A DNA stretch of 64,000 bases from Polynucleobacter sp. MWH-P3-07-1 (GTDB lineage: Bacteria; Pseudomonadota; Gammaproteobacteria; Burkholderiales; Burkholderiaceae). Under the pieces are notes generated by a model that saw nothing but the letters and a program-made list of their open reading frames with translations, was not told the origin of the DNA and did not search any database. The position numbers and the translations under genes are program-made. Shown in pieces: positions 1-7,769 of the stretch. The number at the start of each line of letters is the position of its first letter. Position 1 is the first letter of the stretch. Location: positions 372,001 through 436,000 of the forward strand of contig NZ_CP061296.1 in the NCBI RefSeq assembly GCF_018687555.1, read 5' to 3'.

Positions 1-2
1 TT

Positions 3-935
3 GACCCTGCAACATATAAATTAAGTATCAGTGGCAATGTTGAGAAGCCCTTAGAGATTTCTCTGGAAAGTCTGAAGAAGAATTTTCCTTCCCAAAGAAT
101 CGTTGCAGTAAATCAGTGCTCGGGTAATAGTCGCGGTTTATTTGAGCCTAGAGTCAATGGTGGACAGTTAGGTAATGGTGCGATGGGAAATGCCGCATGG
201 GTTGGCGTTTCCTTAAAAGACATTCTCAAGGCCGCCAATCCTGGTCGAGGTGCCAAGCAGGTGACATTTAATGGCTTAGACCAACCTGTTCTCCCAAGTG
301 ATTCTGATTTTGTCAAAGGTCTTGATATTGATCACGCCATGGATGGCAATGTGATGGTTGCCTACCAAATGAATGGCACTGATATTCCATTCTTAAATGG
401 TTATCCAATCAAGTTGATTGTCCCTGGTTACTATGGCACCTATTGGGTGAAGCATCTCAGCGAAATTAAAGTAGTTGATGATGTCTATAACGGATACTGG
501 ATGAATCCAGCGTATCGAATTCCGGACAATGACTGCAATTGTGTTGAGCCTGGTACAGCACCTTCGAAAACTATTCCCATTAATCAATTCACAATCCGTT
601 CTTTCATTACCAACTTTACGGATAGCAGCGTAGTGACTGTAGGCAAACCCATTCAGGCTCGAGGGATTGCTTTTGATGCGGGTTATGGCATTAAGAAGGT
701 ATTGTTCTCACAAGATAACGGCCAAAGCTGGACTGAGGCCAGATTGGGCCAAGATCTGGGACGTTTCTCCTTTAGAGAATGGCGTACTGAATTCACGCCC
801 AAACAGAAAGGCACGCTGAATTTGAGGGTGAGGGCATTTAACCATGCTGGACAAATCCAACCGATGACTGCTTCGTGGATGCCTGCTGGATATATGCGAA
901 ATGTGGTCGAAACTGTCAAAGTTACAGCAGTTTAA
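3..935 (+). CDS. sorA: Sulfite dehydrogenase molybdopterin subunit (SorA-like), 5' partial
   Basis: The reading frame is open from the window edge, so the N-terminus is missing. The visible part carries a CSGNSRGLFEP segment about 40 residues in; in the sulfite oxidase family the Cys of this motif is the molybdenum ligand. It is followed by the oxidoreductase molybdopterin fold and a C-terminal Mo-co dimerisation (Ig-like) domain containing FSQDNGQSWTEA. The family oxidises sulfite to sulfate in the periplasm and passes electrons to a c-type cytochrome. The next gene, 10 bases downstream, encodes such a cytochrome, which supports a SorAB pair. The substrate could differ, because other Mo-cofactor enzymes share the fold. 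The family call is firm; sulfite is an inference. Confidence 0.8.
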   Translation, partial: DPATYKLSISGNVEKPLEISLESLKKNFPSQRIVAVNQCSGNSRGLFEPRVNGGQLGNGAMGNAAWVGVSLKDILKAANPGRGAKQVTFNGLDQPVLPSDSDFVKGLDIDHAMDGNVMVAYQMNGTDIPFLNGYPIKLIVPGYYGTYWVKHLSEIKVVDDVYNGYWMNPAYRIPDNDCNCVEPGTAPSKTIPINQFTIRSFITNFTDSSVVTVGKPIQARGIAFDAGYGIKKVLFSQDNGQSWTEARLGQDLGRFSFREWRTEFTPKQKGTLNLRVRAFNHAGQIQPMTASWMPAGYMRNVVETVKVTAV

Positions 936-945
936 GGAGAGCCAG

Positions 946-1257
946 ATGAAAAAAATGATTTTGCTTCTCGCCCTCTTCGCAATCACATCAATGGCTCAGG
1001 CTAAAACAATTGAGCTGCCATCCGATACGGTGTTATGGAGGCCGTCTGATTTGCCTGGCTATGAGTTGACTTTGCAGAAATGTTCTACCTGTCATTCAGC
1101 TCACTATGCCGAATATCAGCCGCCCAACACAGGACCGGGGTATTGGAATGCTCAGGTCTTGAGAATGAAGAATGTGTTCAAGGCACCCATTACCGATGAA
1201 GAAGTGCCAGTCATTGTGGATTATCTGAATAAGACTTATGGCGCCAATAGGAAGTAA
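946..1257 (+). CDS. sorB: Small exported c-type cytochrome, SorB-like electron acceptor
   Basis: A protein of 103 residues. It has a signal peptide (MKKMILLLALFAITSMAQA) and one haem c motif, CSTCH, about 45 residues in. The ATG at 946 is preferred over an in-frame ATG at 901, because AAGGAG lies just upstream and the signal peptide begins there; the earlier ATG is inside sorA. In SorAB enzymes the small monohaem subunit takes electrons from the molybdenum subunit and passes them to the respiratory chain. It lies 10 bases after the molybdopterin gene, so the two are probably co-transcribed. A distal Met ligand is likely (LRMKN region) but is not proven by sequence. Confidence 0.8.
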   Translation: MKKMILLLALFAITSMAQAKTIELPSDTVLWRPSDLPGYELTLQKCSTCHSAHYAEYQPPNTGPGYWNAQVLRMKNVFKAPITDEEVPVIVDYLNKTYGANRK

Positions 1258-1286
1258 AACTGCAGTCAACCGAAATGGAGAATGAA

Positions 1287-1706
1287 TTGAATATTAATCA
1301 AACAATGCTGAAAGCGTTATTTGGAGCATGTATTGGCCTAGCCGCATTAGCGGCATCAGCGCAATCCATGAATGTCACTCTCAATGGGTCACAAGAAGTG
1401 CCACCTGTCATGACCTCGGCTTCTGGAGTTGCTGCCATTACCGTTGGTCCTGATGGCTCAGTCAGCGGTACGATCACCACGACTGGCATCGAGGGCACAA
1501 TGGCGCATATCCATGAAGCGCCAATGGGTCAAAATGGACCGGTCATTGTGCCGTTCACAAAGACGGCAGACAATATTTGGTCTGCTCCTGCTGGCGCTAA
1601 ATTCACTGACGCACAACTTCAAAGCCTCAAGAGCGGTAATCTTTATCTGAACGTTCATAGCGCGACTAATAAAGCAGGGGAAATCAGGGGGCAACTAAAA
1701 CCCTAA
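1287..1706 (+). CDS. Exported CHRD-domain protein
   Basis: About 139 residues: a signal peptide (ALFGACIGLAALAASAQS) followed by one CHRD domain, recognisable from LNGSQEVPPV near the start, MAHIHEAPMGQNGPV in the middle, and LYLNVHSATNKAGEIRGQL at the end. CHRD domains were named from chordin; their bacterial role is poorly known, and His-rich positions suggest possible metal binding. I chose the TTG at 1287 because GGAG (1277-1280) sits 6 bases before it; an in-frame ATG at 1275 overlaps that site and adds four residues. It follows sorB closely and may share its transcript, ending at the hairpin at 1731. Confidence 0.75.
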   Translation: MNINQTMLKALFGACIGLAALAASAQSMNVTLNGSQEVPPVMTSASGVAAITVGPDGSVSGTITTTGIEGTMAHIHEAPMGQNGPVIVPFTKTADNIWSAPAGAKFTDAQLQSLKSGNLYLNVHSATNKAGEIRGQLKP

Positions 1707-1730
1707 ACCTCTGCTTGCGTAGATTACAAG

Positions 1731-1753
1731 AAACCACCCTCGGGTGGTTTTTT
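1731..1753 (+). terminator. Intrinsic terminator after the sorAB/CHRD genes
   Basis: Perfect 9-bp stem (AAACCACCC / GGGTGGTTT) with a 2-base loop and a T run, 25 bases after the CHRD gene. Confidence 0.85.
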
Positions 1754-1831
1754 ATTGCCTTCATTCTTGATGAGCTATGAAGTGGGTAGGCTTAAGCAAA
1801 ATTTAGCGAATAGATTGATAATTTCTAGATC

Positions 1832-2404
1832 GTGATTATCAAAATAAACAAAGCTGCCCGTAAGTCAATCGACACTCTGATCGATATTGCCGCACACTCA
1901 TCGCTAATGCAACCGGTGCAGGCAAGTGAAATTAGTAAAAGACTGCAAATTTCTAAAAGTCGTCTCGAGGTCTTCCTTGCGAACCTAAAGTCTGCTGGTT
2001 TGGTTCTATCGGTAAAAGGTCGGGGAGGGGGTTACCTGCTCGCAGAAAAGCTTGAAACGCTTTCCATCGATGATTTCATGCAAAGACTGAAAAATCTTAA
2101 TTATGGGAAGTCAAAGATATCTGAGCTCGCAAATGATGTTTTATTGAACATTGAAAAATATATTCAGGAATGTTTGGCCAGAGTATCTTTCGAGGCCTCT
2201 ATTCAAAAAGCAGTGCCAGACTTTAACGAAATTACCGAGGCTCCAAAGTTACAAAAGATAGCAGTCGGAAAGCAGAGCAGAACACGCCAATCCAAGCCTA
2301 AAGCTCAAGCAATTGGCATTCCCTTAGTGCGTCATGCTGAACCTGAAGTTAGGGGGCCAAACTCTGTCTTTAGTTTTGGTCAATACTTGTTGAATGATCA
2401 TTGA
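1832..2404 (+). CDS. Rrf2-like winged-helix regulator without the cysteine cluster
   Basis: A protein of 190 residues starting at GTG. The first 85 residues match the Rrf2 winged-helix pattern: ASEISKRLQISKSRLEVFL as the recognition helix region and VKGRGGGYLLA as the wing. Iron-sulfur Rrf2 members such as IscR and NsrR carry three conserved cysteines; here only one Cys is visible (YIQECLAR), so no [2Fe-2S] cluster is expected. The C-terminal third is basic and rich in Lys, Gln and Ala, without a recognisable domain. The gene is followed 6 bases later by the nuclease gene, so it may be co-transcribed with it. Its targets are unknown. Confidence 0.7.
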   Translation: MIIKINKAARKSIDTLIDIAAHSSLMQPVQASEISKRLQISKSRLEVFLANLKSAGLVLSVKGRGGGYLLAEKLETLSIDDFMQRLKNLNYGKSKISELANDVLLNIEKYIQECLARVSFEASIQKAVPDFNEITEAPKLQKIAVGKQSRTRQSKPKAQAIGIPLVRHAEPEVRGPNSVFSFGQYLLNDH

Positions 2405-2410
2405 ATTGTG

Positions 2411-3808
2411 ATGGCTAGTAGTAAAGCTTATCCACCGCTAGCCTTTGTTGATATTGAAACGACGGGCTCCAATTTCGAACGAGACCGCATCACTGAGATT
2501 GCAGTCAAAACGCTTTATGAAGATCGCGTTGAAGTATGGGAAAGCTTGCTTAATCCACAAGTATTTATACCGAACAATATTCAGCAGCTCACGGGGATTT
2601 CTCCGCAGATGGTGCAGAATCAACCAGAGTTTTCGGAACTGGCCAAAGAGATCTATAGTCAGCTAGAGGATAAGGTTTTTGTGGCACACAATGCCCGCTT
2701 TGATTATGGCTTCATTAAAGCCTCCTTCAAACGATTAGGGATCGACTTCAAGCCCAGGGTACTCTGCACCGTTAAGCTCTCAAGGCATCTCTTTCCAGAA
2801 CAAAAAAGACATAATCTAGATACGCTCATTCAGGTTCATGACCTCAAAGTGAGCTCCAGACACAGGGCCTTAGGTGATGCAGAGCTATTGCATCAGTTTT
2901 GGCAGGTCTGTGAAGCGAGATTCGGTAAGGAAAAATTACTCAGCGCGATTGATGCATTGACTGCAAATGCGAGTTTGCCAAGCCATATAGACAAAGACTT
3001 GATTAATCAAATTCCAGACAAACCTGGCGTCTACATTTTTTATGCTGAAAATAAAGCCCCTCTATATATTGGTAAAAGTATCAATATGCGTACTCGGGTA
3101 TTGAGTCATTTTCATAGCAACCTTAGCAATCGTAAAGAGATGAAGCTGGCTCTGCAGGTGAAAGATATTGACTGGATTGAAACCAGTGGAGAAATGGGAG
3201 CCCTGCTACTGGAGTCTCAACTGATTAAGGAGCGACTACCTGCCCTGAATATTAAATTAAGGCGCTCTAAGGATTTATGCGCTTGGCAATTGCAAGATCA
3301 TGATGGGGTCATGACCCCCGTCTTAGTCAGCCACCGAGATCTGCAACCAGGGGTTCAAGAAAATCTATATGGACTCTTTTATAGCAAGAGAGAAGCGCAT
3401 CAATGTCTCCAGTCCTTGGCAAAGCGCCATCGCCTCTGTGAGCTTACGCTGGGGCTAGAAAAGTCTGTCGATAAAAAAGCCTGCTTTGGTTATCACGTGA
3501 AGCAATGCAATGGAGTCTGCGTGGGTCAAGAAGAGGTCAAACTGCATAATCTGCGACTCATGACCGCCCTCGAAGCCTTCAAAGTGAAGATTTGGCCTTA
3601 TCCTGGCCCAATTGCCATTGTCGAGGGAGAGGCTATGCACGTTGTAGATCGTTGGTGCTACCTAGGCTCAGCCATCAATGAGGCTGAGCTCTATGAGCTT
3701 GCAACCGAGGGTGAAGCGGAATTTGATTTGGATATCTACAAGATCCTTAAAAAACAGCTGAGCTCTATCCCAAATCATCAGATTGTTGCTTTGGCACGTA
3801 CGCAATGA
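2411..3808 (+). CDS. Exonuclease/GIY-YIG nuclease fusion (DnaQ-like plus Cho/UvrC-like)
   Basis: About 465 residues with two nuclease domains. The N-terminal 170 residues are a DEDDh 3'-5' exonuclease: DIETTG (Exo I), HNARFDYGF (Exo II) and HRALGDAELL (Exo III with the His). From about residue 200 a GIY-YIG domain follows (PGVYIFYAENKAPLYIGKS, with downstream arginines and E in GALLLESQLIKE), as in UvrC and Cho. The family is annotated as an exonuclease/excinuclease Cho-type protein with an inferred role in DNA repair. GTG at 2408 directly precedes ATG 2411; either could be the start. It follows the Rrf2-like gene closely and overlaps a tiny reading frame at 3805 by four bases. Confidence 0.85.
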   Translation: MASSKAYPPLAFVDIETTGSNFERDRITEIAVKTLYEDRVEVWESLLNPQVFIPNNIQQLTGISPQMVQNQPEFSELAKEIYSQLEDKVFVAHNARFDYGFIKASFKRLGIDFKPRVLCTVKLSRHLFPEQKRHNLDTLIQVHDLKVSSRHRALGDAELLHQFWQVCEARFGKEKLLSAIDALTANASLPSHIDKDLINQIPDKPGVYIFYAENKAPLYIGKSINMRTRVLSHFHSNLSNRKEMKLALQVKDIDWIETSGEMGALLLESQLIKERLPALNIKLRRSKDLCAWQLQDHDGVMTPVLVSHRDLQPGVQENLYGLFYSKREAHQCLQSLAKRHRLCELTLGLEKSVDKKACFGYHVKQCNGVCVGQEEVKLHNLRLMTALEAFKVKIWPYPGPIAIVEGEAMHVVDRWCYLGSAINEAELYELATEGEAEFDLDIYKILKKQLSSIPNHQIVALARTQ

Positions 3809-3900
3809 AAAAAGTATTCAAGCCACTACTTACTTGGATCTCTCAATTGAAGATATTCTTCGATGACGTATTGAGCTTCATTCGTTCAAATCTGCGCTAA
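3805..3900 (+). CDS. Possible 31-residue small protein, translationally coupled
   Basis: An ATGA overlap with the stop of the nuclease gene opens a frame of 31 residues starting MKKVFKPLLTWISQ and ending 2 bases before the next ATG. It is amphipathic and basic/aromatic and could be a small membrane-associated peptide. The evidence is only the start/stop arrangement within a tightly packed run. It may be non-coding. Confidence 0.3.
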   Translation: MKKVFKPLLTWISQLKIFFDDVLSFIRSNLR

Positions 3901-3902
3901 AC

Positions 3903-4169
3903 ATGAAATCGATCAATCTAGCCCTCAGTGCTGAAGACTTATCTCGGGTAATAGAAATGGCCTGGGAGGACAGAACTCCTTTTGATGCTATTGAGAAATC
4001 CTTCGGTTTATCTGAGTCGCAAGTCATTGCACTCATGCGTAAATCCCTTAAAAGGACTTCATTTAAGATTTGGCGTGAACGTGTTTCGGGACGAGCGACT
4101 AAGCATCAGGCTTTGCGCAGCAAGCTCGTTACCAGAGCATATTGCCCCACTCAATACAAGCAAAAGTGA
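3903..4169 (+). CDS. TIGR03643/DUF2805 family small protein
   Basis: A protein of 88 residues. The sequence LSRVIEMAWEDRTPFDAIEK, followed by FGLSESQVIALMRKSLK and RTSFKIWRERVSGR, is characteristic of the TIGR03643 (DUF2805) family. It contains a helix-turn-helix-like segment (FGLSESQVIALMR) and a basic C-terminus, so nucleic-acid binding is plausible but not shown. It lies after the exonuclease/GIY-YIG gene and converges with the SDR gene at 4184. Function unknown. Confidence 0.75.
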   Translation: MKSINLALSAEDLSRVIEMAWEDRTPFDAIEKSFGLSESQVIALMRKSLKRTSFKIWRERVSGRATKHQALRSKLVTRAYCPTQYKQK

Positions 4170-4183
4170 GTCACTAGCAAATG

Positions 4184-4879
4184 CTACCAGGGAAGTTTTT
4201 CACCTGAATAGCTTAAGAAAGAACCGCTATCGCTTTTCTCAAGAGCCAAAAGCACATTCAGCATATCGCTAGCAGCCTCAAGCGCAGGCCTGCCTTTCAG
4301 TTCACCACCAAAGGGTTTAGATAATCTGGATTGAACTGTGCCTGGATGCAAAGCAATTAAGGCGGCATTAGGCTTGGTGCGAGCCAGCTCAATTGCTGCT
4401 GTCTTGATGATCATATTCAGAGCGGCTTTTGAGGCTCGGTAGCTATACCAGCCACCTAGTCGATTATCTTCAATGCTACCTACCTTAGCTGAGAGTGTCG
4501 CCATCACGCTGTGTTGGGGGTCTAACAGTTTGACAAAGTATTTCAGGGTGAGGGCCGGACCAATCGTATTGGTATTGAGTAGAGCGCTGAAGCTATCAGC
4601 AGTGAGGTCATCTAATCGTTTTTCTGGGGTGAAGTGCTCACCATGTAAAACACCGATGGTATTAATAATCAATTGAAAGGGACCTTGCGCAGCTAGTGCT
4701 TGCGCAGCATCAGCAATCGAATCTACATCCTCATAGTCGATTGATGGGACCGATTGACGGTGGATGCCAATCACTTTTTCGCATAAAGGGTGTTGCTGTA
4801 ATAGATCCATCAATGCAGTACCAATCGATCCTGAAGAGCCGATGACCAGTGCGTTAAAGGGATGATTGAGTATTGGCAT
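4184..4879 (-). CDS. Short-chain dehydrogenase/reductase (SDR)
   Basis: A protein of 231 residues with the classical SDR fold. GSSGSIG near residue 14 binds the dinucleotide, NTIG lies in the fourth strand, and YSYRASKAAL holds the Tyr-x3-Lys catalytic pair. HPGTVQSRLSKPF follows the active site. It resembles CsgA/C-factor-like SDRs, which act on small carbonyl substrates. The physiological substrate cannot be told from sequence. It is transcribed divergently from the DCC-family gene at 4946, so the 66 bases between them probably hold both promoters. Confidence 0.85.
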   Translation of the reverse strand: MPILNHPFNALVIGSSGSIGTALMDLLQQHPLCEKVIGIHRQSVPSIDYEDVDSIADAAQALAAQGPFQLIINTIGVLHGEHFTPEKRLDDLTADSFSALLNTNTIGPALTLKYFVKLLDPQHSVMATLSAKVGSIEDNRLGGWYSYRASKAALNMIIKTAAIELARTKPNAALIALHPGTVQSRLSKPFGGELKGRPALEAASDMLNVLLALEKSDSGSFLSYSGEKLPW

Positions 4880-4945
4880 GAATCCTTAATGGTAGCGATG
4901 GGGGTGGTCAGCAGGCTTTATTAATAAGCCTTAATATAAGCTCAA

Positions 4946-5350
4946 ATGAATCCACTGGAAAAACTGACCTTATTTTATGACGGCGCCTGCCCACTGTGCC
5001 AGGCCGAGATCCTATTTTTAAGTAAACGTAATCAAGCGGGATTATTGGCTTTTGTGGATATCAATTCAGCAAACTATGACGTCAATACCGTGGGGGTTTC
5101 ATGTAACGAAGCTTTAGCCTCCATGTATGCTCAATATGAGAGTGGGGTACTCATTAATGGTGTTGAAGTGTTCTTGCAGGCTTACAAAAGAGCGAACTTA
5201 CCTGTACTGGTATGGCTATTCTCGCGACCTTATTTAAGGCCAGCGTTGAATCTGAGTTATCGACTGTTTGCTCGATTTCGTCATCCAATTTCGAGATTGT
5301 TGGGGCCTAGCGCTCTGTCCCTGGTTCAAAACTCAAGCAAAGTCCGTTAA
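4946..5350 (+). CDS. DCC-family (DUF393) thiol-disulfide oxidoreductase-like protein
   Basis: A protein of 134 residues opening with LTLFYDGACPLCQAEILFL, the diagnostic motif of the DUF393 / DCC family, whose CxxC-type pair resembles thioredoxin folds. The C-terminus has aromatic and Arg-rich segments (WLFSRPYLRPALNL). Function is assumed to be thiol-disulfide chemistry; no partner is known. Its TAA overlaps the ATG of the FAD oxidoreductase by one base, so the two are translationally coupled and likely work on related redox chemistry. Confidence 0.8.
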   Translation: MNPLEKLTLFYDGACPLCQAEILFLSKRNQAGLLAFVDINSANYDVNTVGVSCNEALASMYAQYESGVLINGVEVFLQAYKRANLPVLVWLFSRPYLRPALNLSYRLFARFRHPISRLLGPSALSLVQNSSKVR

Positions 5351-6351
5351 TGTCCAAGATTCAAAATATCGCCATTATTGGCACTGGGATGGCTGGTATC
5401 TCCTGTGCCAAGGTTTTGCAGGCCGCAGGCAAGACAGTAACTTTGTTTGATAAAAGTGCCGGCCCAGGCGGTCGCATGAGCTCAAGGCTATTTGAGCAGT
5501 GGGCTGCTGATCATGGAGCGCAATACTTCACTGCAAAAGATGAGCCATTTAATTGTGTTGTTAATTCCTGGCTCGCGCAAGGATTCATAGAGCCCTGGCT
5601 AGGAAAAATTGTTTCCATCCATAAAGATAAAATTGAGCAAGTGGAGAACTCTGGCCAACGTTTTGTTGGCGTTCCCAATATGAACTCTCTCGCTAAATAT
5701 CTAGTTGAAGATTTAACTGTGAAATATTCACACACAATTAATAAAATAGAGCGAGATGGTAATCATTGGAAATTATGTTCTAAAGAGCACGGTCCAACTC
5801 AAGATAGTTTTGATTTGCTTGTGATTGCCATTCCGGCGAAGCAAGCTTCAGTCCTGATCCCAAGTAAGCTGACCAGCCTTCAAAAAATCTGCACATCAGC
5901 ACAAATGCTCCCATGTTGGACGCTGATTGCTTATCAGGACAGCAAAATTGACCTGCCGTTTGATGGCGCATTTATAGATGAAAGTCCATTTTCTTGGATT
6001 GCAAGAAACAACTCTAAGCCTGCAAGGTCAAGTTATGAGTCTTGGACTGCGCAAGCAAATTCCGAGTGGTCAAAAGAATATATGGAGTGCAGCAACTATG
6101 AGGTTGAACCTCTATTGGTCAGTGCATTTGAAAAGATCACTGGCCAGCCCTGCAAACTGTATCAAAGCCATTTGTGGAGATATGCCAGAGTAGAGCACCC
6201 ACAAGAACAATCCTTTATCTTGGATCAGAAGCATGGCCTTGGTATCTGCGGCGATTGGTTATTGCATTCCACGGTAGAGGGGGCATGGACTAGCGGGTAC
6301 CTACTGGCAGAGCAAATTCAAAACCTTGGCACCTTACCACCTACCTACTAA
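5350..6351 (+). CDS. FAD-dependent amine oxidase/renalase-like oxidoreductase
   Basis: A protein of 333 residues. The N-terminus has a Rossmann dinucleotide motif (IGTGMAGISCAKVL) followed by the GG motif AGPGGRMSSR, typical of renalase-like and amine-oxidase-like flavoproteins. Near the C-terminus LGICGDWLLHSTVEGAW is the second FAD-contacting segment, with GD binding the ribityl/phosphate part. The substrate is unknown; bacterial renalases oxidise dihydro-NAD(P) isomers, but this member is only distantly comparable. It is coupled by a one-base overlap to the DCC-family gene. Confidence 0.8.
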   Translation: MSKIQNIAIIGTGMAGISCAKVLQAAGKTVTLFDKSAGPGGRMSSRLFEQWAADHGAQYFTAKDEPFNCVVNSWLAQGFIEPWLGKIVSIHKDKIEQVENSGQRFVGVPNMNSLAKYLVEDLTVKYSHTINKIERDGNHWKLCSKEHGPTQDSFDLLVIAIPAKQASVLIPSKLTSLQKICTSAQMLPCWTLIAYQDSKIDLPFDGAFIDESPFSWIARNNSKPARSSYESWTAQANSEWSKEYMECSNYEVEPLLVSAFEKITGQPCKLYQSHLWRYARVEHPQEQSFILDQKHGLGICGDWLLHSTVEGAWTSGYLLAEQIQNLGTLPPTY

Positions 6352-6388
6352 AACATGTTAACTACCAGCAACCAAGCGGAGAAAAAGA

Positions 6389-6577
6389 ATGAGCAATACT
6401 GATAAACGTTGCTGTGGATCGGGTGTTTGTATTATTAATCAGCAAGGCGAATGCTGGTGTGGCCAAGCTTGGAATGGCAGTAAGATGGCGCCGCCAAGCT
6501 TCATACCACCAGGAATCAACGCTGAGAATAGCGAAGTCACACTATCCAAACAAGATGAGTTAAAGCCTAAAGAATAG
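6389..6577 (+). CDS. Small cysteine-rich protein
   Basis: A protein of 62 residues with five Cys in the first 25 positions: KRCCGSGVCII then GECWCGQAW. The pattern CC-x3-C-x8-C-x-C resembles small metal-binding or CWC-type proteins, but I do not recognise the family firmly. The C-terminal half is polar and probably disordered. A purine-rich site (GGAGAAAAAG) precedes the ATG. It sits 9 bases before the HD-domain gene and 37 bases after the flavoprotein gene, so it may assist one of them, for example as a metal or electron carrier. That role is a guess. Confidence 0.6.
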   Translation: MSNTDKRCCGSGVCIINQQGECWCGQAWNGSKMAPPSFIPPGINAENSEVTLSKQDELKPKE

Positions 6578-6586
6578 GAGTTATCA

Positions 6587-7138
6587 ATGGAAAAAATGCA
6601 TTTCACCAGAATGGACGAAGGGACTCCGGCTGATTTTGCACTGATGAAAAAGGTTCACGAGCACACATTGGCAGCTTTGCCGGATAAGCTCTATGCACTC
6701 TTGGAGAATCTTGCTAAAGACACAGCCTATAACATCACTCGAAAAGAGCATTCTTTACAAGCGGCTACTCGGGCGCTACGTGATGGTAAAGATGAGGAGT
6801 ATGTTGTTGTGACCTTGTTTCATGATATTGCTGAGCCTTTAGGGCCTTTTAATCATGGTGAAGTGATCGCATCCATATTGCATCCTTTTATTTCTAGAAA
6901 TAATTATTGGATGTTGGTCCAGCATGGTTTATTCCAAGCCTATTTTTATGGTGACAAGATTGGTGTAGATCCTAATGCGCGAGATCAGTTCAAATCTGAT
7001 CCGGCATATGATCAAACTGTCGAGTTTTGTGCCAAGTATGATGAGATCTCTTTTGATCCCAATTACAAAAGCGAACCTTTATCGACCTTTGACCCGATGG
7101 TTAGGCGGGTGCTGCAGAAGCAATGGGTTGCTCCGTAA
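6587..7138 (+). CDS. HD-domain protein, PhnZ/MIOX-like metal-site pattern
   Basis: A protein of 183 residues. The metal-ligand series H55, H79-D80 (FHDIAEP), H90 (NHGE), H113 (QHG) and D152 (KYDE) matches the order seen in HD-domain proteins with two metals, including the diiron oxygenases PhnZ and myo-inositol oxygenase as well as phosphohydrolases. EHSLQAA preceding the first His also resembles the PhnZ-like group. The sequence cannot decide between oxygenase and phosphohydrolase. A good ribosome site (TAGGAG) lies 7 bases before the ATG. It is probably co-transcribed with the small Cys-rich gene upstream. Confidence 0.7.
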   Translation: MEKMHFTRMDEGTPADFALMKKVHEHTLAALPDKLYALLENLAKDTAYNITRKEHSLQAATRALRDGKDEEYVVVTLFHDIAEPLGPFNHGEVIASILHPFISRNNYWMLVQHGLFQAYFYGDKIGVDPNARDQFKSDPAYDQTVEFCAKYDEISFDPNYKSEPLSTFDPMVRRVLQKQWVAP

Positions 7139-7160
7139 ACACTGTTGCTAGCTAATTACT

Positions 7161-7751
7161 TTAGTTCGCCAATTCTTGAACCAGAGCCTCAAATTGCGCT
7201 GGATCAAAGTGGAGATTATCAAAGCGATATAGGGCAGGATGATTGGGGGGATCTATTCGTCTTGTAGCGTATTGATCCCAGTGTTCAAGTTTCCACTGAT
7301 CTCTAGGATCGCCACGTCGTTGCATTCTTCGTTTAGCCTCCTCTTCAATCAGATCAATCCAGGCAATCTGAATGTGCGTTTCTCTTGGGATGCCGAGTTG
7401 TTCCGCACTAAACACCTTGCCTGCTTGAATCTCTCTTGAGAAAGGCCCAACCAACAGTACGTTGATGCCTAAGCTTAAGTTCTCCCGAGCTAGATCAAGG
7501 AGTCCGGAATACTCCCAATCACGCAGATTTTCCAGATAGAAGGGGCTGTCACGGTCATTGGGGTTATTGGTACACAATTGCATAACGTGTGAACTAAAAG
7601 CCCCATAGACAGTATCTTTATCTAAAAAGCAAAAATCTTGACCAGTCTTTTCAATTAAAAGAGGTAATGCTTTTTTAGCCAGTGTCGACTTACCGGTTCC
7701 AGCATGGCCGGCAAACACAATTAAGCGTGGTGGATTAGAAAGTATTGGCAT
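7161..7751 (-). CDS. P-loop kinase-like ATP-binding protein
   Basis: A protein of 196 residues. Walker A is GHAGTGKST near residue 15, followed by FLDKDTVYG, and near the C-terminal part a lid-like RRMQRRGDPRD. This is the layout of small-molecule P-loop kinases and zeta-toxin-like/AAA_33 proteins. The substrate is unknown and no antitoxin partner is visible. It is transcribed in the same direction as the RNB ribonuclease gene 18 bases upstream, so the two are likely an operon. Confidence 0.75.
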   Translation of the reverse strand: MPILSNPPRLIVFAGHAGTGKSTLAKKALPLLIEKTGQDFCFLDKDTVYGAFSSHVMQLCTNNPNDRDSPFYLENLRDWEYSGLLDLARENLSLGINVLLVGPFSREIQAGKVFSAEQLGIPRETHIQIAWIDLIEEEAKRRMQRRGDPRDQWKLEHWDQYATRRIDPPNHPALYRFDNLHFDPAQFEALVQELAN

Positions 7752-7769
7752 TCGCTCAGTCTACGTTCA

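Noticed and set aside
7161..7751. Considered as a zeta-type toxin
   Set aside because: The P-loop layout is compatible, but there is no antitoxin gene and it sits in a unit with a ribonuclease gene in a core-like region.
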